From: Azolla caroliniana
Taxonomy: Eukaryota; Polypodiophyta
Assembly (NCBI GenBank): GCA_043228905.1
Contig: JBHGNT010000020.1
Span: forward strand, 13,144,001-13,208,000
Length of the DNA: 64,000 nucleotides
Direction: 5' to 3'
Position 1 is the first letter of the stretch. Each line of letters opens with the position of its first letter. Below the pieces are notes generated by a model. That model was not told the origin of the DNA. It searched no databases and saw nothing but the letters and a program-made list of their open reading frames with translations. Below, one piece after another: positions 48,694 to 59,673 of this stretch. The translations under genes were made by a program, and so were the position numbers.

Positions 48694-51116
48694 ATGAATA
48701 CATATGTACCCACAATATGCTATGTAAAAAACATATTTTGCCAAGAGAGTGTGTCTAGATTGAGTATTTGTATATATGCCACTTAGTGAAGGGCGAAAAT
48801 CAGGTTGGTTTAGAATGGGAAGATGGATGAGACTAATAAGCAGGTGCATGCATTCCAATTTGTTCTTCAGTGGAATAGTTGATAAGAATATGGGTAGAAA
48901 TCCACCATTAGTGTCTGAGTTTGTGGATGTATATTGCATCTGAGTGAGCCGTACAACAAATATCTTTGGATTTTAAGCTGACCTTAAAGAAGATCCACCA
49001 TGAGTGCCAGATTTTGTGGATGTGTATTGCATCTTTGGATAAGCTGACTATACAGAAGTTCACCTCATGTTATTTAGGTTTGAAAGAGCATGTGAAGGTT
49101 CTGAGTAGTGTTCATTTTATTATGTGCCAAGTAAAAATTAGCAGAATATCTGAAGAAGATGCAGTTCAGTATGCTGTGTTTATTATTACTGAGTATTTTA
49201 AATTTAAAAAACTCCCATGTGTTCTACATGATGCTTAGCACTAGAAGTTGATGATGAAATGAAGTGTGCCTTCCTTGATATAACATCTATGTAATTAGAG
49301 CTAAATTTTGGTTAATGCTTCATGCTTTAAAATGGTACATTGTTATGATACTTCGATTATGTAGGAGCACTTTTGACATTGTTATGATACATTGTTATTT
49401 CTTTTATGCAGCTTTTGGAACTTTTTGGTTGTTTACCATGCTATTCTAAGAAGTCAATGCGAATGACTTTTTGGAATGTTAGTCATGTATTCAACAACAA
49501 ACTCCATGACACTTCATTTAGATGTTTGCTAAGAGAACCCCCTATAAACAGCTCAAGGAGTTGGATCAAAAAAATGGGTTTCTGCTTAATCAAGGAATAC
49601 TTAGTTAGGGCCCTTAATACTCAAACCATCTGAAAAGTACAATGAATTCTGTCTAATTGTGTAGTAGGCATAATTTTAGCTCAATCAAGAGACCAAAACC
49701 TCAAATTTCGTATCATGTTTGCTAATAGACGACATAACTATTTACTAATTATCATGCTTACTACTTGAAAGATTGATTTGAATTAATTGGATAATTGTAT
49801 ATATGTTTTTTGCATACTTTATGTAGAATAACATTCATCAATCATCATGAGAATGAGAGGAATAAATAGATCCTTAAACGTAGATTCTAATTTCTCACTC
49901 ATTACGTAGTATAATAAATGCACAGCAAATCTCAAACTACATAGTATTTCCATGGTTGTATCTAACCAATACTAATGACCATTAGATCACTATTGGCCAA
50001 CCTAACTAATCCTCATAGCAACCCTCATCATCATATCAAGTAGAGTTTAGATAACTTAGATATTGAGGTCTGTTACATTTGGAACATAAGAAATGGGTTC
50101 ATGTTTGTTATATCCACAAATAACCACAATGGGTATGTAAGTTGAATGAACCATTGATTTGGCAATAATTGTGATTGAGCTCTTTGGCATTTTATCCTTA
50201 AGGGGTTACCATTGTTCTGCTTTAGTCGTTTACCTTGCAAGGAAAGTGTGTGAATTGAAGGCGAGGATTAGATAAAGCTTGATTAATAATGATGTGATTG
50301 TCATTAGCTACACTAGTTACATTGCTATGCTACTAGAACATCTTTTCAAAATAAAAAGGGGTGGATTTGATCTTATCCTTGATATGATAAGTATTTTTAA
50401 TATTTTCTCCATTTTTTTATTAGAAAATTAGGCATAATAATCCTTAGACATCACGTGTATATGCCTATGTTTGCAAGAGATGTACATTAAAAGAATTTTA
50501 AATATATGAGTGGTTTATTCTCTTACAAACTATTATGTCCAAGGACCAAGATATGCATGAGGTGTGCACAAGGGGTAAAGTCTTCTTCAATACAATAAAA
50601 TTTGTGCACTCAAAAAAACGCGCTATGTTAGTATTGGGAATTTTCCAATGTGTTGATTTAACAACAAAAATGCAAAACATTGAAGGTATTCGCTATTTAG
50701 TTTAATGCATTCATAGAGAATGTTTTGAAAAGTCACGGTGCACCGATCAACTAGACACCGACATGCACAAACATATAAAATTGACAAGTTAATATAAGGA
50801 AACAAGTATGTATAAAGGAATGCATCATATTATGATTGGTTTGGAAGGCATGCATTGATATTACCACTTAGTGTTGTTTATACTCAAAGTAGAAAGGACA
50901 TTTAGAATCTATGATGTAAGCAAACCACTCTTCAAAATACTACACACATGTTTCATTATCTTATTGGTAGGTTTTGAGTAAGAGAGGGAGAAAGAGATGT
51001 AATAGACAAGCAAATAAGAAGTGGGTAAGGTTAATATAAGAGAGCTAAAATGGATGGAAAGTGTGAGGTTAGTATAGAAAGGCAAACTTCCAAGTGGGGA
51101 GTGGAGAGAGAGAAGT
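48694..51116. other. Intergenic region between the L18a-like and DUF247 genes
   Basis: The first part is 3' flank of the L18a-like gene. A ~50-bp block (TCCACCAT-AGTG, TTTGTGGATGT-TATTGCATCT) occurs at about 48901-48943 and again at 48993-49033. No further gene is supported. Confidence 0.55.
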
Positions 51117-52562
51117 ATGGATGGCTATGGTGATACAAAGCTTTTGATCTCAGAAGAAAGACATGATGGTCTTACACAAGAGGGGAGGAATTACCCTATC
51201 TTTAGAGTGCCCTCTATCTTGAGAAACAATGCTCCACACATGTTCTCCCCTAGAGTTGTGCCCATGGGCCCCCTCCATGACCCCGAATTTAACACAATCT
51301 TTTCATCAACTATCGCTCCCAATCTTATCTCAACGTACGATGAAATGAACACCCTCAAGCACCTCGCGGAGCAAGCCATCTTCCATGAAAATCCATCCGC
51401 AAAGCGCGATTTCAAAGCATTCTTGAATGAAAACAAAGAATCCATGATCTCTCATAGCTATGGAATATTCCTTGACCCCGAATATGTAGAGACAAAGTTT
51501 GTCCCCCGACTCGCCTCCGATGCGTGCTTTGTCGCGGCCATCCTTAACTCGTTATTCCTAGAGAATTTACAGTTCCTAAAGAGTAGTATGAATGAAACCG
51601 ACCTCAGACTCCTAGAGCTCGCGAAATGTGCGCACACCGCGTCTTTTTTCCATCCTTTGTTCATTAAGAAAGTCTCTCGACCCGAGCAGAAGGCCATCCT
51701 AGAAGACATCGTGATGCTCGTCGAGAACCAAATCCCATTGGTCGCCGTCCGTTGTGTTGTCCGCATCGATTGCAAGTGTGGAAAGGATGAAGATGCGGAA
51801 CGCCTCATCGAGCTCTATGTTGCCTCCTTGGCCCATCGAATCTTGCCCTTTAGCAAGTCTAAGAAAAATGTGTTTGGAAGTTTAAGAGATGTCACTCTAG
51901 GGGGTGAACACCTCCTTGACATCATGTATTCAATTGTTTGTATGCATACTAATTATTTACATCTTGCCCATGATGACCATGAGTCTACTTATGACCCCCA
52001 TATTCGGGATATGCCCGGGGCAACTAGACTTTACATGAGTGGTGTGAGGTTTCACGGACATTGGGGTGGTTTGAATGAAATCACATTCAAGCGCGGACAA
52101 TTGTCCTTACCCAAAGTCCATGTTGGCGATGACACTGAAATGTATTTCCGAAACCTCATCGCCTATGAGAGTGGATTCAAGATGGATCGCCTTGAAATCA
52201 TCTCCTACCTTCATTTTATGGACTTCCTCATCGATTCTCCCAATGATGTCGAGTTATTGGTCGAGAACAAGATCATTACAGAGACAATCGGTAGCAATGA
52301 GAAGGTTGCGGAGATGTGGAACCGGCTTTGTAGGAATACAATGTGTGTGTTTTCGATCCAATACAAGGCCGTTGCCGAGGATTTGAAGAAGTATTGCAAG
52401 TCTCCTTTGAGGGTCATGTGGGCCGAGTTTTACCGTTCAAAGCTCTCGAGGCCATGGCTAGTCATTTCACTCCTTTCCGCCGCAGCTTTGCTCATTATGA
52501 CCTTCTTCATCTTGTGGTACACCATCTTGCTTTATCGACATGACACCAATTCCCGTGAATGA
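51117..52562 (+). CDS. DUF247 protein, single-pass membrane-anchored
   Basis: An intronless 481-codon frame begins at the first ATG and covers the whole DUF247 family. Near the N-terminus FRVPSILRNNAPHMFSPRVV is followed by PMGPLH, corresponding to the family's 'RVP..LR...P..Y.P..VSIGP.H' opening. The central VENQIP (family LENQIP) lies at about residues 200-210, then SGVRFHG and YFRNLIAYE, then LHFMDFLIDS with DVELLVENKII. A single hydrophobic helix at about 447-473 (WLVISLLSAAALLIMTFFIL) precedes a short polar tail. The family is plant-specific, usually membrane-anchored, and its biochemical role is unknown; grass members take part in self-incompatibility. Bases 51300-51850 are more GC-rich than the surroundings, as expected for coding DNA. 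Confidence 0.94.
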   Translation: MDGYGDTKLLISEERHDGLTQEGRNYPIFRVPSILRNNAPHMFSPRVVPMGPLHDPEFNTIFSSTIAPNLISTYDEMNTLKHLAEQAIFHENPSAKRDFKAFLNENKESMISHSYGIFLDPEYVETKFVPRLASDACFVAAILNSLFLENLQFLKSSMNETDLRLLELAKCAHTASFFHPLFIKKVSRPEQKAILEDIVMLVENQIPLVAVRCVVRIDCKCGKDEDAERLIELYVASLAHRILPFSKSKKNVFGSLRDVTLGGEHLLDIMYSIVCMHTNYLHLAHDDHESTYDPHIRDMPGATRLYMSGVRFHGHWGGLNEITFKRGQLSLPKVHVGDDTEMYFRNLIAYESGFKMDRLEIISYLHFMDFLIDSPNDVELLVENKIITETIGSNEKVAEMWNRLCRNTMCVFSIQYKAVAEDLKKYCKSPLRVMWAEFYRSKLSRPWLVISLLSAAALLIMTFFILWYTILLYRHDTNSRE

Positions 52563-53762
52563 ACAAATCCTATTAAGTTATTATAAGTTGTCCTCTTTTA
52601 AGTTTCCTTTATACATGTTGGCATTACACTTACTCATTTACATTATAGTTTCTTCTTCATGTATTGATCAATTTAATTCTTCAATCATCCACGAAGCGAT
52701 GATTTATTTATTATGTACATATGCAAGAACATAAATTACTATCCAAAATCCCCCTTTCCCATCTTGATAAGCATGAGTTTTAGTGATTGAAAAGGTAAAC
52801 CAAACCGTTTAGGGAAAAAATTGGAACCAAACTGAACCATTTAATAAACAAATTGAACCTAATTATTTAAGTCAAACTAATTAAAAATCTAAATAAACAA
52901 AAATATATTAAATTAAATAAACTTTTTGATTAAAATTATTAAAACAATATAACGAACATTAATTAAACCATTAAATTAAATAAAAATTTAAGTTAAATTA
53001 ATTAAATCAATAAAAAAACCATTTAATTAATAAACCATTAAGGGGGGGAAAAAAGTTAACCAAAATCCAATCAATCTTTAAACCGAACCATACGTACCAT
53101 ACGTGCAAACATCCGAGAATGGTAAACACCCTCGACGTATGGTAAATACCATACTTTTGTATTTGTTATATATTATGGGATAAAAAAAAAATTTATGGTG
53201 AGAAATTTAAGGTAAAAAGTGTAAACAAAAAAACATGAGAATGTTTTGCTAACATACACATTCTTTTGCATTCGTATGAACAAAGAATGTCTTTTTTTTT
53301 TCCAAAAAAATTCTACTTCCATTAGTTAAGAAAAAGTACATAGAATAATATACAACTCATATGTTACAAGCCACTTTGGAATGGCTACAAGAAAACATCA
53401 TGTATAAATGAAGCAACAACGCCTCGTCACATAAATTACTCGACAGACTCCCATCAACATGAGCCTCACACAACCCACAACCCACCTGGAAAAAGAATGT
53501 TTTGCCAATGCATTTCAAGTATATGATGTGCTATGAACCGAACCATTTAACCTATAAACCGATAATGCCAAGTTTTGGAACCGAACCGAACCATTTATTA
53601 AAAATACAAACCATTAAATTTTTTGGAACCAAAATAAAATAGAGTGTTCAACCATGGCTTAATGGTTCGGTTCGGTTCGGTTTGAGCCGAAGCAGGGGCC
53701 CATAGAGCTCCTTTAAATAACTCATTTGGATCATGTTTAGAAAAAGAGATAGGACATTATAG
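52563..53762. repeat. AACCGAACC-rich repeat block with a decayed CATAGTA-family MITE
   Basis: After the DUF247 3' flank, AACCAAACCGTTT and GAACCATTTAAT words run from about 52795 to 53090. A truncated relative of the CATAGTA MITE follows (about 53087-53290, ACCATACGTACCATACGTGC and ACCATACTTTTG). Then inverted arms at about 53535-53610 (GAACCGAACC) and 53665-53690 (GGTTCGGTTCGGTT) form a hairpin-like unit just upstream of the second PPR gene. No target-site duplication was found for these. Confidence 0.6.
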
Positions 53763-55316
53763 AAAAGATTTTATTATACCTTTCCCTTGCCTTCAAAATT
53801 AGCATTTGGCCAGTCTTTTGGGGAGCCATTAGATAATCAAGAAGGAACAGATGATGCCAATGGCGATGGCGATGGCGATGGCGATGGCGATGATGATGAT
53901 TGGCTCGCAGAAACTTGCCACAAAAGGACCGACCATTATCACATGAAGAAGCCTCATCATGGTAACCCTGCTCTTCTAGCTTTGCTTAAGTCTTGTGGAA
54001 AGAAAAAAGATCTAGTTAAGATTGATAGGATTCGAGCAGATCTTCTCCATAAGGGCTTGATCGAGAAAGACATATACATAGCCAACACTCTGATTAGTCT
54101 TTATGGGAAATGTGGTGAACTCAGAAAAGCAAAAGAAGTTTTCGATCGAATTCCAGCCCGAGATGTGGTCTCGTGGACTGCTCTTATCGCAGGATATGCT
54201 CAAAACGAATGCGATGAAGATGCATTAGAATGTTATAGGAGTATGAGAGCAGAAGGTCTCTCTCCGAATGTGGTGACTTTCGTTTGTACATTAAAATCTT
54301 GTGGTAGAATAAGGGCGATCGATAAAGGCCAAGAAATTCATCTTGAGGCCGAACGAGAAGGTTTTGTTGAGAACAATGTCTCACTTGGGACTGCATTGGT
54401 CGATATGTATGCTAGATGTGGTGCTATTTTGAAGGCACAAGAAGTGTTCGATGTGCTTCCAATTAGAAATGTGGTCTCGTGGACAGTTCTTATTGCAGGA
54501 TACATCCAGTGCCAGAATGGAGAGGAAGCATTGAAATGTTTCGAAAGGATGAAATATGAGGGTCTCTCTCCAGATGCAGTTACTTTTCTGTCACTCTTGA
54601 AAGCATGTGGCACCATCGGCGCCGTTGATAAAGGTGAAGAAATACATGCCATGATTGTTAGAAATGGTTTGTCGCTTCATAAGAATGCGTTAATCGGCAC
54701 TGCTTTGGTGGATATGTATGCAAAATGTGGAGCACTTGTGAAAGCTCAAGGAGTGTTTGATCGGATTAAAATCCGGAATATAGTCGCTTGGAATGCGCTA
54801 ATTGCAGGATATGCTCAAGTAGGGAAAGATAACTCTGTCATTGACCTATTCAACAGAATGAGGGAAGATGGCATCAAACCTGACCTAGTTACATTCACAG
54901 TAGTTCTTAATGCATGTAGTCATTCGGGTCTAGTAGAGCAAGGGCAAATTTACTTTGACACAATGAGCTCATGTTATGGTATTGTTCCCACACTAGAGCA
55001 TCGAACATGCATGGTTGATCTATTTGGCAGAGCTGGCCATTTTGATAGAGTAGTTTCAATGATCAAGAAGATGCCATCCTCAGATTACCTTCCAATATGG
55101 GCATCTCTATTGGGTTCCTGTCGAACATGGGGAAATGTAAAGCTTGGGAAACTAGCATTTGAACATGCTATACGATTAGACCCTAAACATGCACCAGCTT
55201 ATGTGTCGATGAGAAATATCTACGCTGCTGCTGGCATGCAAGAAGAGGCGGATATGATCGATGATTTGAGGTTACGAAATGAAGCATGGCTTATTCCAAT
55301 GGTGGATTCACATTAA
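53763..55316 (+). CDS. PLS-class pentatricopeptide repeat protein, short form, with E-type C-terminus
   Basis: The frame is open from 53763 to the stop at 55316, but its first ATG is at 53943, giving 457 residues from there. The stretch before it encodes an acidic run (GDGDGDGDGDDDDW) from a GGCGAT microsatellite and has no ATG, so either the start is 53943 or an upstream exon joins at an acceptor such as the AAAATTAG ending at 53801. Three P motifs (DVVSWTALIAGYAQ, NVVSWTVLIAGY, NIVAWNALIAGYAQ) alternate with LKSCG/LKACG and VDMYA[RK]CG blocks. The end (MPSSDYLPIWASLLGSCRTW, then LAFEHAIRLDP and YVSMRNIYAAAG) is an E1/E2 module without DYW. The likely role is organelle RNA binding. It resembles the gene at 37.8-40.5 kb but is half its length. 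Confidence 0.88.
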   Translation, partial: KRFYYTFPLPSKLAFGQSFGEPLDNQEGTDDANGDGDGDGDGDDDDWLAETCHKRTDHYHMKKPHHGNPALLALLKSCGKKKDLVKIDRIRADLLHKGLIEKDIYIANTLISLYGKCGELRKAKEVFDRIPARDVVSWTALIAGYAQNECDEDALECYRSMRAEGLSPNVVTFVCTLKSCGRIRAIDKGQEIHLEAEREGFVENNVSLGTALVDMYARCGAILKAQEVFDVLPIRNVVSWTVLIAGYIQCQNGEEALKCFERMKYEGLSPDAVTFLSLLKACGTIGAVDKGEEIHAMIVRNGLSLHKNALIGTALVDMYAKCGALVKAQGVFDRIKIRNIVAWNALIAGYAQVGKDNSVIDLFNRMREDGIKPDLVTFTVVLNACSHSGLVEQGQIYFDTMSSCYGIVPTLEHRTCMVDLFGRAGHFDRVVSMIKKMPSSDYLPIWASLLGSCRTWGNVKLGKLAFEHAIRLDPKHAPAYVSMRNIYAAAGMQEEADMIDDLRLRNEAWLIPMVDSH

Positions 55317-56039
55317 TAATGAATGTTCATTATTTTTCCAGATATATCATTTCCTGAAATCCAAGATGTTGTCACATCACGTAGAGAGACACAAGAACAA
55401 TATTGGGATACCCAATGATAGAGCCTCTTTAGATGGTATTTCTTATAGAATATTCTATACCACATTGTTGCTGTCATAATGAGAGGTGGCCCCATCACAT
55501 TTGTTTTGATCGATACACCTGAGGGACACATATTTATGTTGTCAAGAACACACGGGCTTGTCTTGATTGGCATTTGGCTCCTTTGCTTGCATCAAAACCA
55601 TACTTGCCATCCAAGATGCTAGGCATTTCCATGGTTGGAAATTTCCAACCATGATTAATTGATCACGCATATAATAATGGGGTGTGCATTATAACCCTAC
55701 ATGTGACTCAATTTGATGAAGCCAAAGATATACTCCTATGAAGCATAATCCCAAATATTGATATAATTCCAATTTCCTTCTCTTTGTAATTTCACCACCA
55801 TACCTTGCTAGAGCTGACATGGTTCTAGGAACAACTCTTCAAAAAGTTGTGACCTTAAGGTGCCTAGTGTTGGCTCATGCAAAAGCAATGAAACAATGTA
55901 TAAGATTGTGGTTGGTTTGCAAAACACACATTCTTCGTGTTGCCATTTTCGTTATGTCAATATTGCATGTAAGATCAAATTGCAAAATTGAGTTGAAGTT
56001 GTCAAGATGATATAAACAAGTAATGCAAAATTGTAGCTT
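55317..56039. other. 3' flank of the PPR gene and spacer
   Basis: No gene is supported. The sequence is AT-rich spacer up to the poly-T (minus-strand poly-A) at about 56046-56052 that marks the probable 3' end of the next LINE. Confidence 0.5.
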
Positions 56040-57800
56040 ACAGCCATTTTTTTCCGTAACACTTTTATTACTAGTGGGAAACCTCAAAGTGAGGTGAAAA
56101 CCCACAAAGAATAAATATATATATATATACAAGTGTCGATTAGACACTAAAGAACTTAAAAGCACTCAAAGTAAAGATTGTAAATTTGCAGTGTGATGTC
56201 TCTAAGTTGCAAACAATCAAATGGAGATTACCTGAGAGATTGCTTAAAGGCGCTAACTTCATGTAGTTGGATTCAAGCACATACCTTATTATTGCGGGTT
56301 GTCCAAATGGTCCAAAATGCCCAAAATTGTGTCCATGGGAGAAAATAGGTATTGTTGGATAGGGCGCACGGAATTTGGCCAAATAGCCAAAAGTGTTTCC
56401 CAAACCTTCGGCTAGGAAATCTGTGCGATAAAGAGACGCACTTAGTCTTTGTACAAATGTTGTAGTGAATGAGCAAGTCCATAATAAGTGTGGGACTGTT
56501 TCCAATCGTCCACCACATCTTGCACAATGCGGTAAGGCTATCGATCTCTTTTGAATATTTGACCCAGTTGGGAGCACACCCAATAGACATCTCCATAGGA
56601 ATACATGTTGCTTAACTGGAAGACCAGAGCTCCATAAGCTTGTAAGCATGTTTTCCCACCAAGATTGTGTTTTGTGTACGTTACATAATGCATTTGCATG
56701 TTTGTGAAACTATGGGACAGGTTGCAACAATATATACACTAAATGTGTTGTAATGACAATATTCCCTTTTTGAAACATCCAATCCTAAATCTTGCGATCT
56801 CCATCTAGAGGTGGCACAGGTACTAAGGAAAGTACCAACTCTATGACTTGATTCCAGATAACACGATAATGTGGCCCAAGACTATAACAACATGTCATGG
56901 CATTGAAGTGCAATAAGTGACCTTGGTCATTTACCACATCTGCAATTTATTTCAACCCCTTCTTTGCTAAAAAGTTAGCTTTCCTAAGCCCTTGTTTAGC
57001 TAGTGACCGAGGGAATATAGCACTCCAATGTAAGCTTTCGAGGTATAAAAAGTTCCGTGATTCTGAATTCCTACCTCTCCATTTTATGTGGTGCAATGCT
57101 TCCTTCAAGTGCTTCAAAAGCTTTGAGCTAAACGAACAGTCTTTGATGTGCCCGTCAAGCTTTCCAAACACTACATCCCAATGGTTAGTATCCCATGAGC
57201 CAAATGACTTGGTTTTCAAATTATCAAACATATCAGATAGCATTATTGCCCAAGGCAATGTTTTTTCAACAAATTTTTGTAGTTAAGTAGCTTTTCTAGC
57301 CAACATATGCAACTGCAAATTAAGAATATTTAGCCCTCCACTCAATCGTGGAGTGCATATCTTCTCTAGTCATATGAGTCGTACCTCTATGTGACTGCTT
57401 AGAGCACCAAAAGTTGCTTATGATTTCTAAGTTAATCTTTTGTAGCATGTGTTTCGGGCAATCAATCATAATTGAGTAATATTGCATGTAAGCCATTAAT
57501 ATAGATTGCACTATCCTCAATCTGACATTGAGCGACCATGTTGCAATCTTCTAATAGCTCAGCTTTTGTCTCACTTTTTGCAGAACCCATGCAGCCTTTC
57601 TTTTCCGTGTTGCATTCCATCCCAATGGGTAGCCAAGATGTCTAACCATTTCATTTGGGCTAACAACTTGACCTGGCCACAAAAGTTGATGCCAACTATA
57701 TGGTGTCAAGGGTAGGAGTTTGGACTTGTTGAAGTTAACATGCAATCCAACATGTAATCCATACAATTTATGCCATTGCATGCATATCAAAGAAACGAGA
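56040..57800 (-). pseudogene. LINE relic, end of reverse transcriptase plus zinc-binding domain
   Basis: On the minus strand near 57750-57560, LHVNFNKSKLLPL, then RHLGYPLGWNATRKRKAAWV match the thumb region of LINE reverse transcriptase. Near 57500-57320 FWCSKQSHRGTTHM follows. At 56649-56400 a long frame reads GLPVKQHVFLWRCLLGVLPT, then CARCGGRLETVPHLLWTC, a well-kept RT-type zinc-binding domain. Frames change several times, so it is not intact. A TATATATA tract and a short poly-A end it near 56040. The 5' end and target-site duplication were not identified. Confidence 0.75.
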
Positions 57801-59673
57801 ATGCAACAAAATAATCAATGCAACGAGGAACACCTTTTTATACTTCCAAAGCATGTGCATATTGTTTAATAAGTTAAAATGATTCTTCTTGTACGTCCAC
57901 ATTATTGTGGTCTTATAATGGTTTAAAATTCAGTGTGCAAACCTCCCTCGATAATAAGGATGGATTAACAGACAATCAAAGATTCCACCTATGAAATTTG
58001 TGGATTGACGGAGCATAAGTTCTACTCTCTATCTTACTCCATCTTGGTCTGTTATATCTAACTAAGTTTCGATTTGTTTCAATTGACATCCATCCCGCCT
58101 CATGTGAATATCATTATTGGTCTAAAGGTAAGTTGAATGTTGACAAAGAGTTTAAATCAATTAAATGGCCATGGGATACCTCCAGTACCTTTATTGTGTC
58201 CAGCAATGGCATGCTCACTAATGTTTATTGAGAAAAACCAATTTAGGTGTTTCCTAAGGGTCTATAAATTTGTTATTGAACTGATAAAAAAAACATGCCT
58301 ACATGCTTGCTACATGGGTCATGAGTGGAACTAAGCTTCCGTTTGGGTATGCATTCTTGGATTGTTGTTAATACTCAGCTCCCATCGCAAGTGCTACCTC
58401 TACTTTCTTGACCCTAGAAGCAATAGTCTTATTATCTTATTAGGAGTTCATCCTAGGCAAACCCTTCGTGCATTACCAACCTGAGTTGAAACTAATAGAT
58501 TTTCATGACATACTACAAATCAACAAGCTTACCAGCCTGGGGACCAAGTTGCGCACACAATTTGGCCATCAGATGGAAAACTCACAAGTATATTTTATTA
58601 TTTTGTACTAGAGATATGCAATATGATGCAAATGTACAAACAAACTTATATCCAAGCTAAAAGAAAATGCAATAACAACCACCAATACATGTAGTTGAGA
58701 TAGATGAGGTTCTTGGGTGCATAGAATATCAATTGTGTTCATCAACTATCTCCACAATAGCTTCCCACAAAGGTGCATTACATACATGCATTGTCATGAC
58801 TCATCACCAATAACTACATATCATGTGTTCACCCAAAAAAAATAGGAATTCCAATTTGAAATGGGTTCCCCCAATGCCTTATCATCACCAATAAATACAT
58901 ACCATCAGTTCACCCAACCAAAAATACAAATCCCAATTTGAAATGGGTTCCCCCAACCACCCCCTTGTGTGTGTGTGTGTGTGTGTGTGGGAGAGAGAGA
59001 GAGAACCACTATGCTTTTAAAATCCACATATACATATATCCCATTGTAGGAATAAGAGGATAATTGTGACAAGATCAAATACTTATAAAACCAAGTTGCA
59101 AGCAACTAGATTCCAGTAATATATCAAAATGAATACCTTCAAACAGCATGAATTGATGGGCCCTCACTACAGAGAAAGCGGTATCATCATCTACAACTAT
59201 ATACAAATAGCTCTTGATCAATCATAAACTCCATCAAAGTTATTTCTTCTTTGGGCATATATCACATACACAAGACTGGAGCTGTCGTTATCTTTAACTA
59301 TATATATATACAAGGTACTTGATCAATCATAAAATCCATTAGTTAATGTCTTCTTCTAATTTGTTAAGAAGTTACCATTCAGATATTTACATAGCACTAA
59401 AACGTTGTTCTTATGCATTTGCAAATATATTTGACAAAACACCTCTGGACTGAACAAGAAAATGAGAAGACATAAAGACCTTGATCATGCCAAAATATTG
59501 ATGTAGAGAGCAACAAAGGAGCTTGAAATAACATTTCAACTTCATAATAATGGACAATAATATATACATGAACAGTTACCTCATCTACTAACATATAACC
59601 TCTGGATGAGCCAATGAACCAATCAATATTTTGTTTCTTTTTTAATCAAAATTTTTTTGAGTTAGTAGATTGT
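57801..59673. other. Intergenic region with microsatellites and an 81-bp duplication
   Basis: A tandem duplication with 81-bp offset (units starting TCATCACCAATAA at 58801 and 58882) precedes a GT run (58966-58989) and GA run (58990-59004). No gene is supported. The last few hundred bases are 3' flank of the DHHC gene. Confidence 0.6.
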
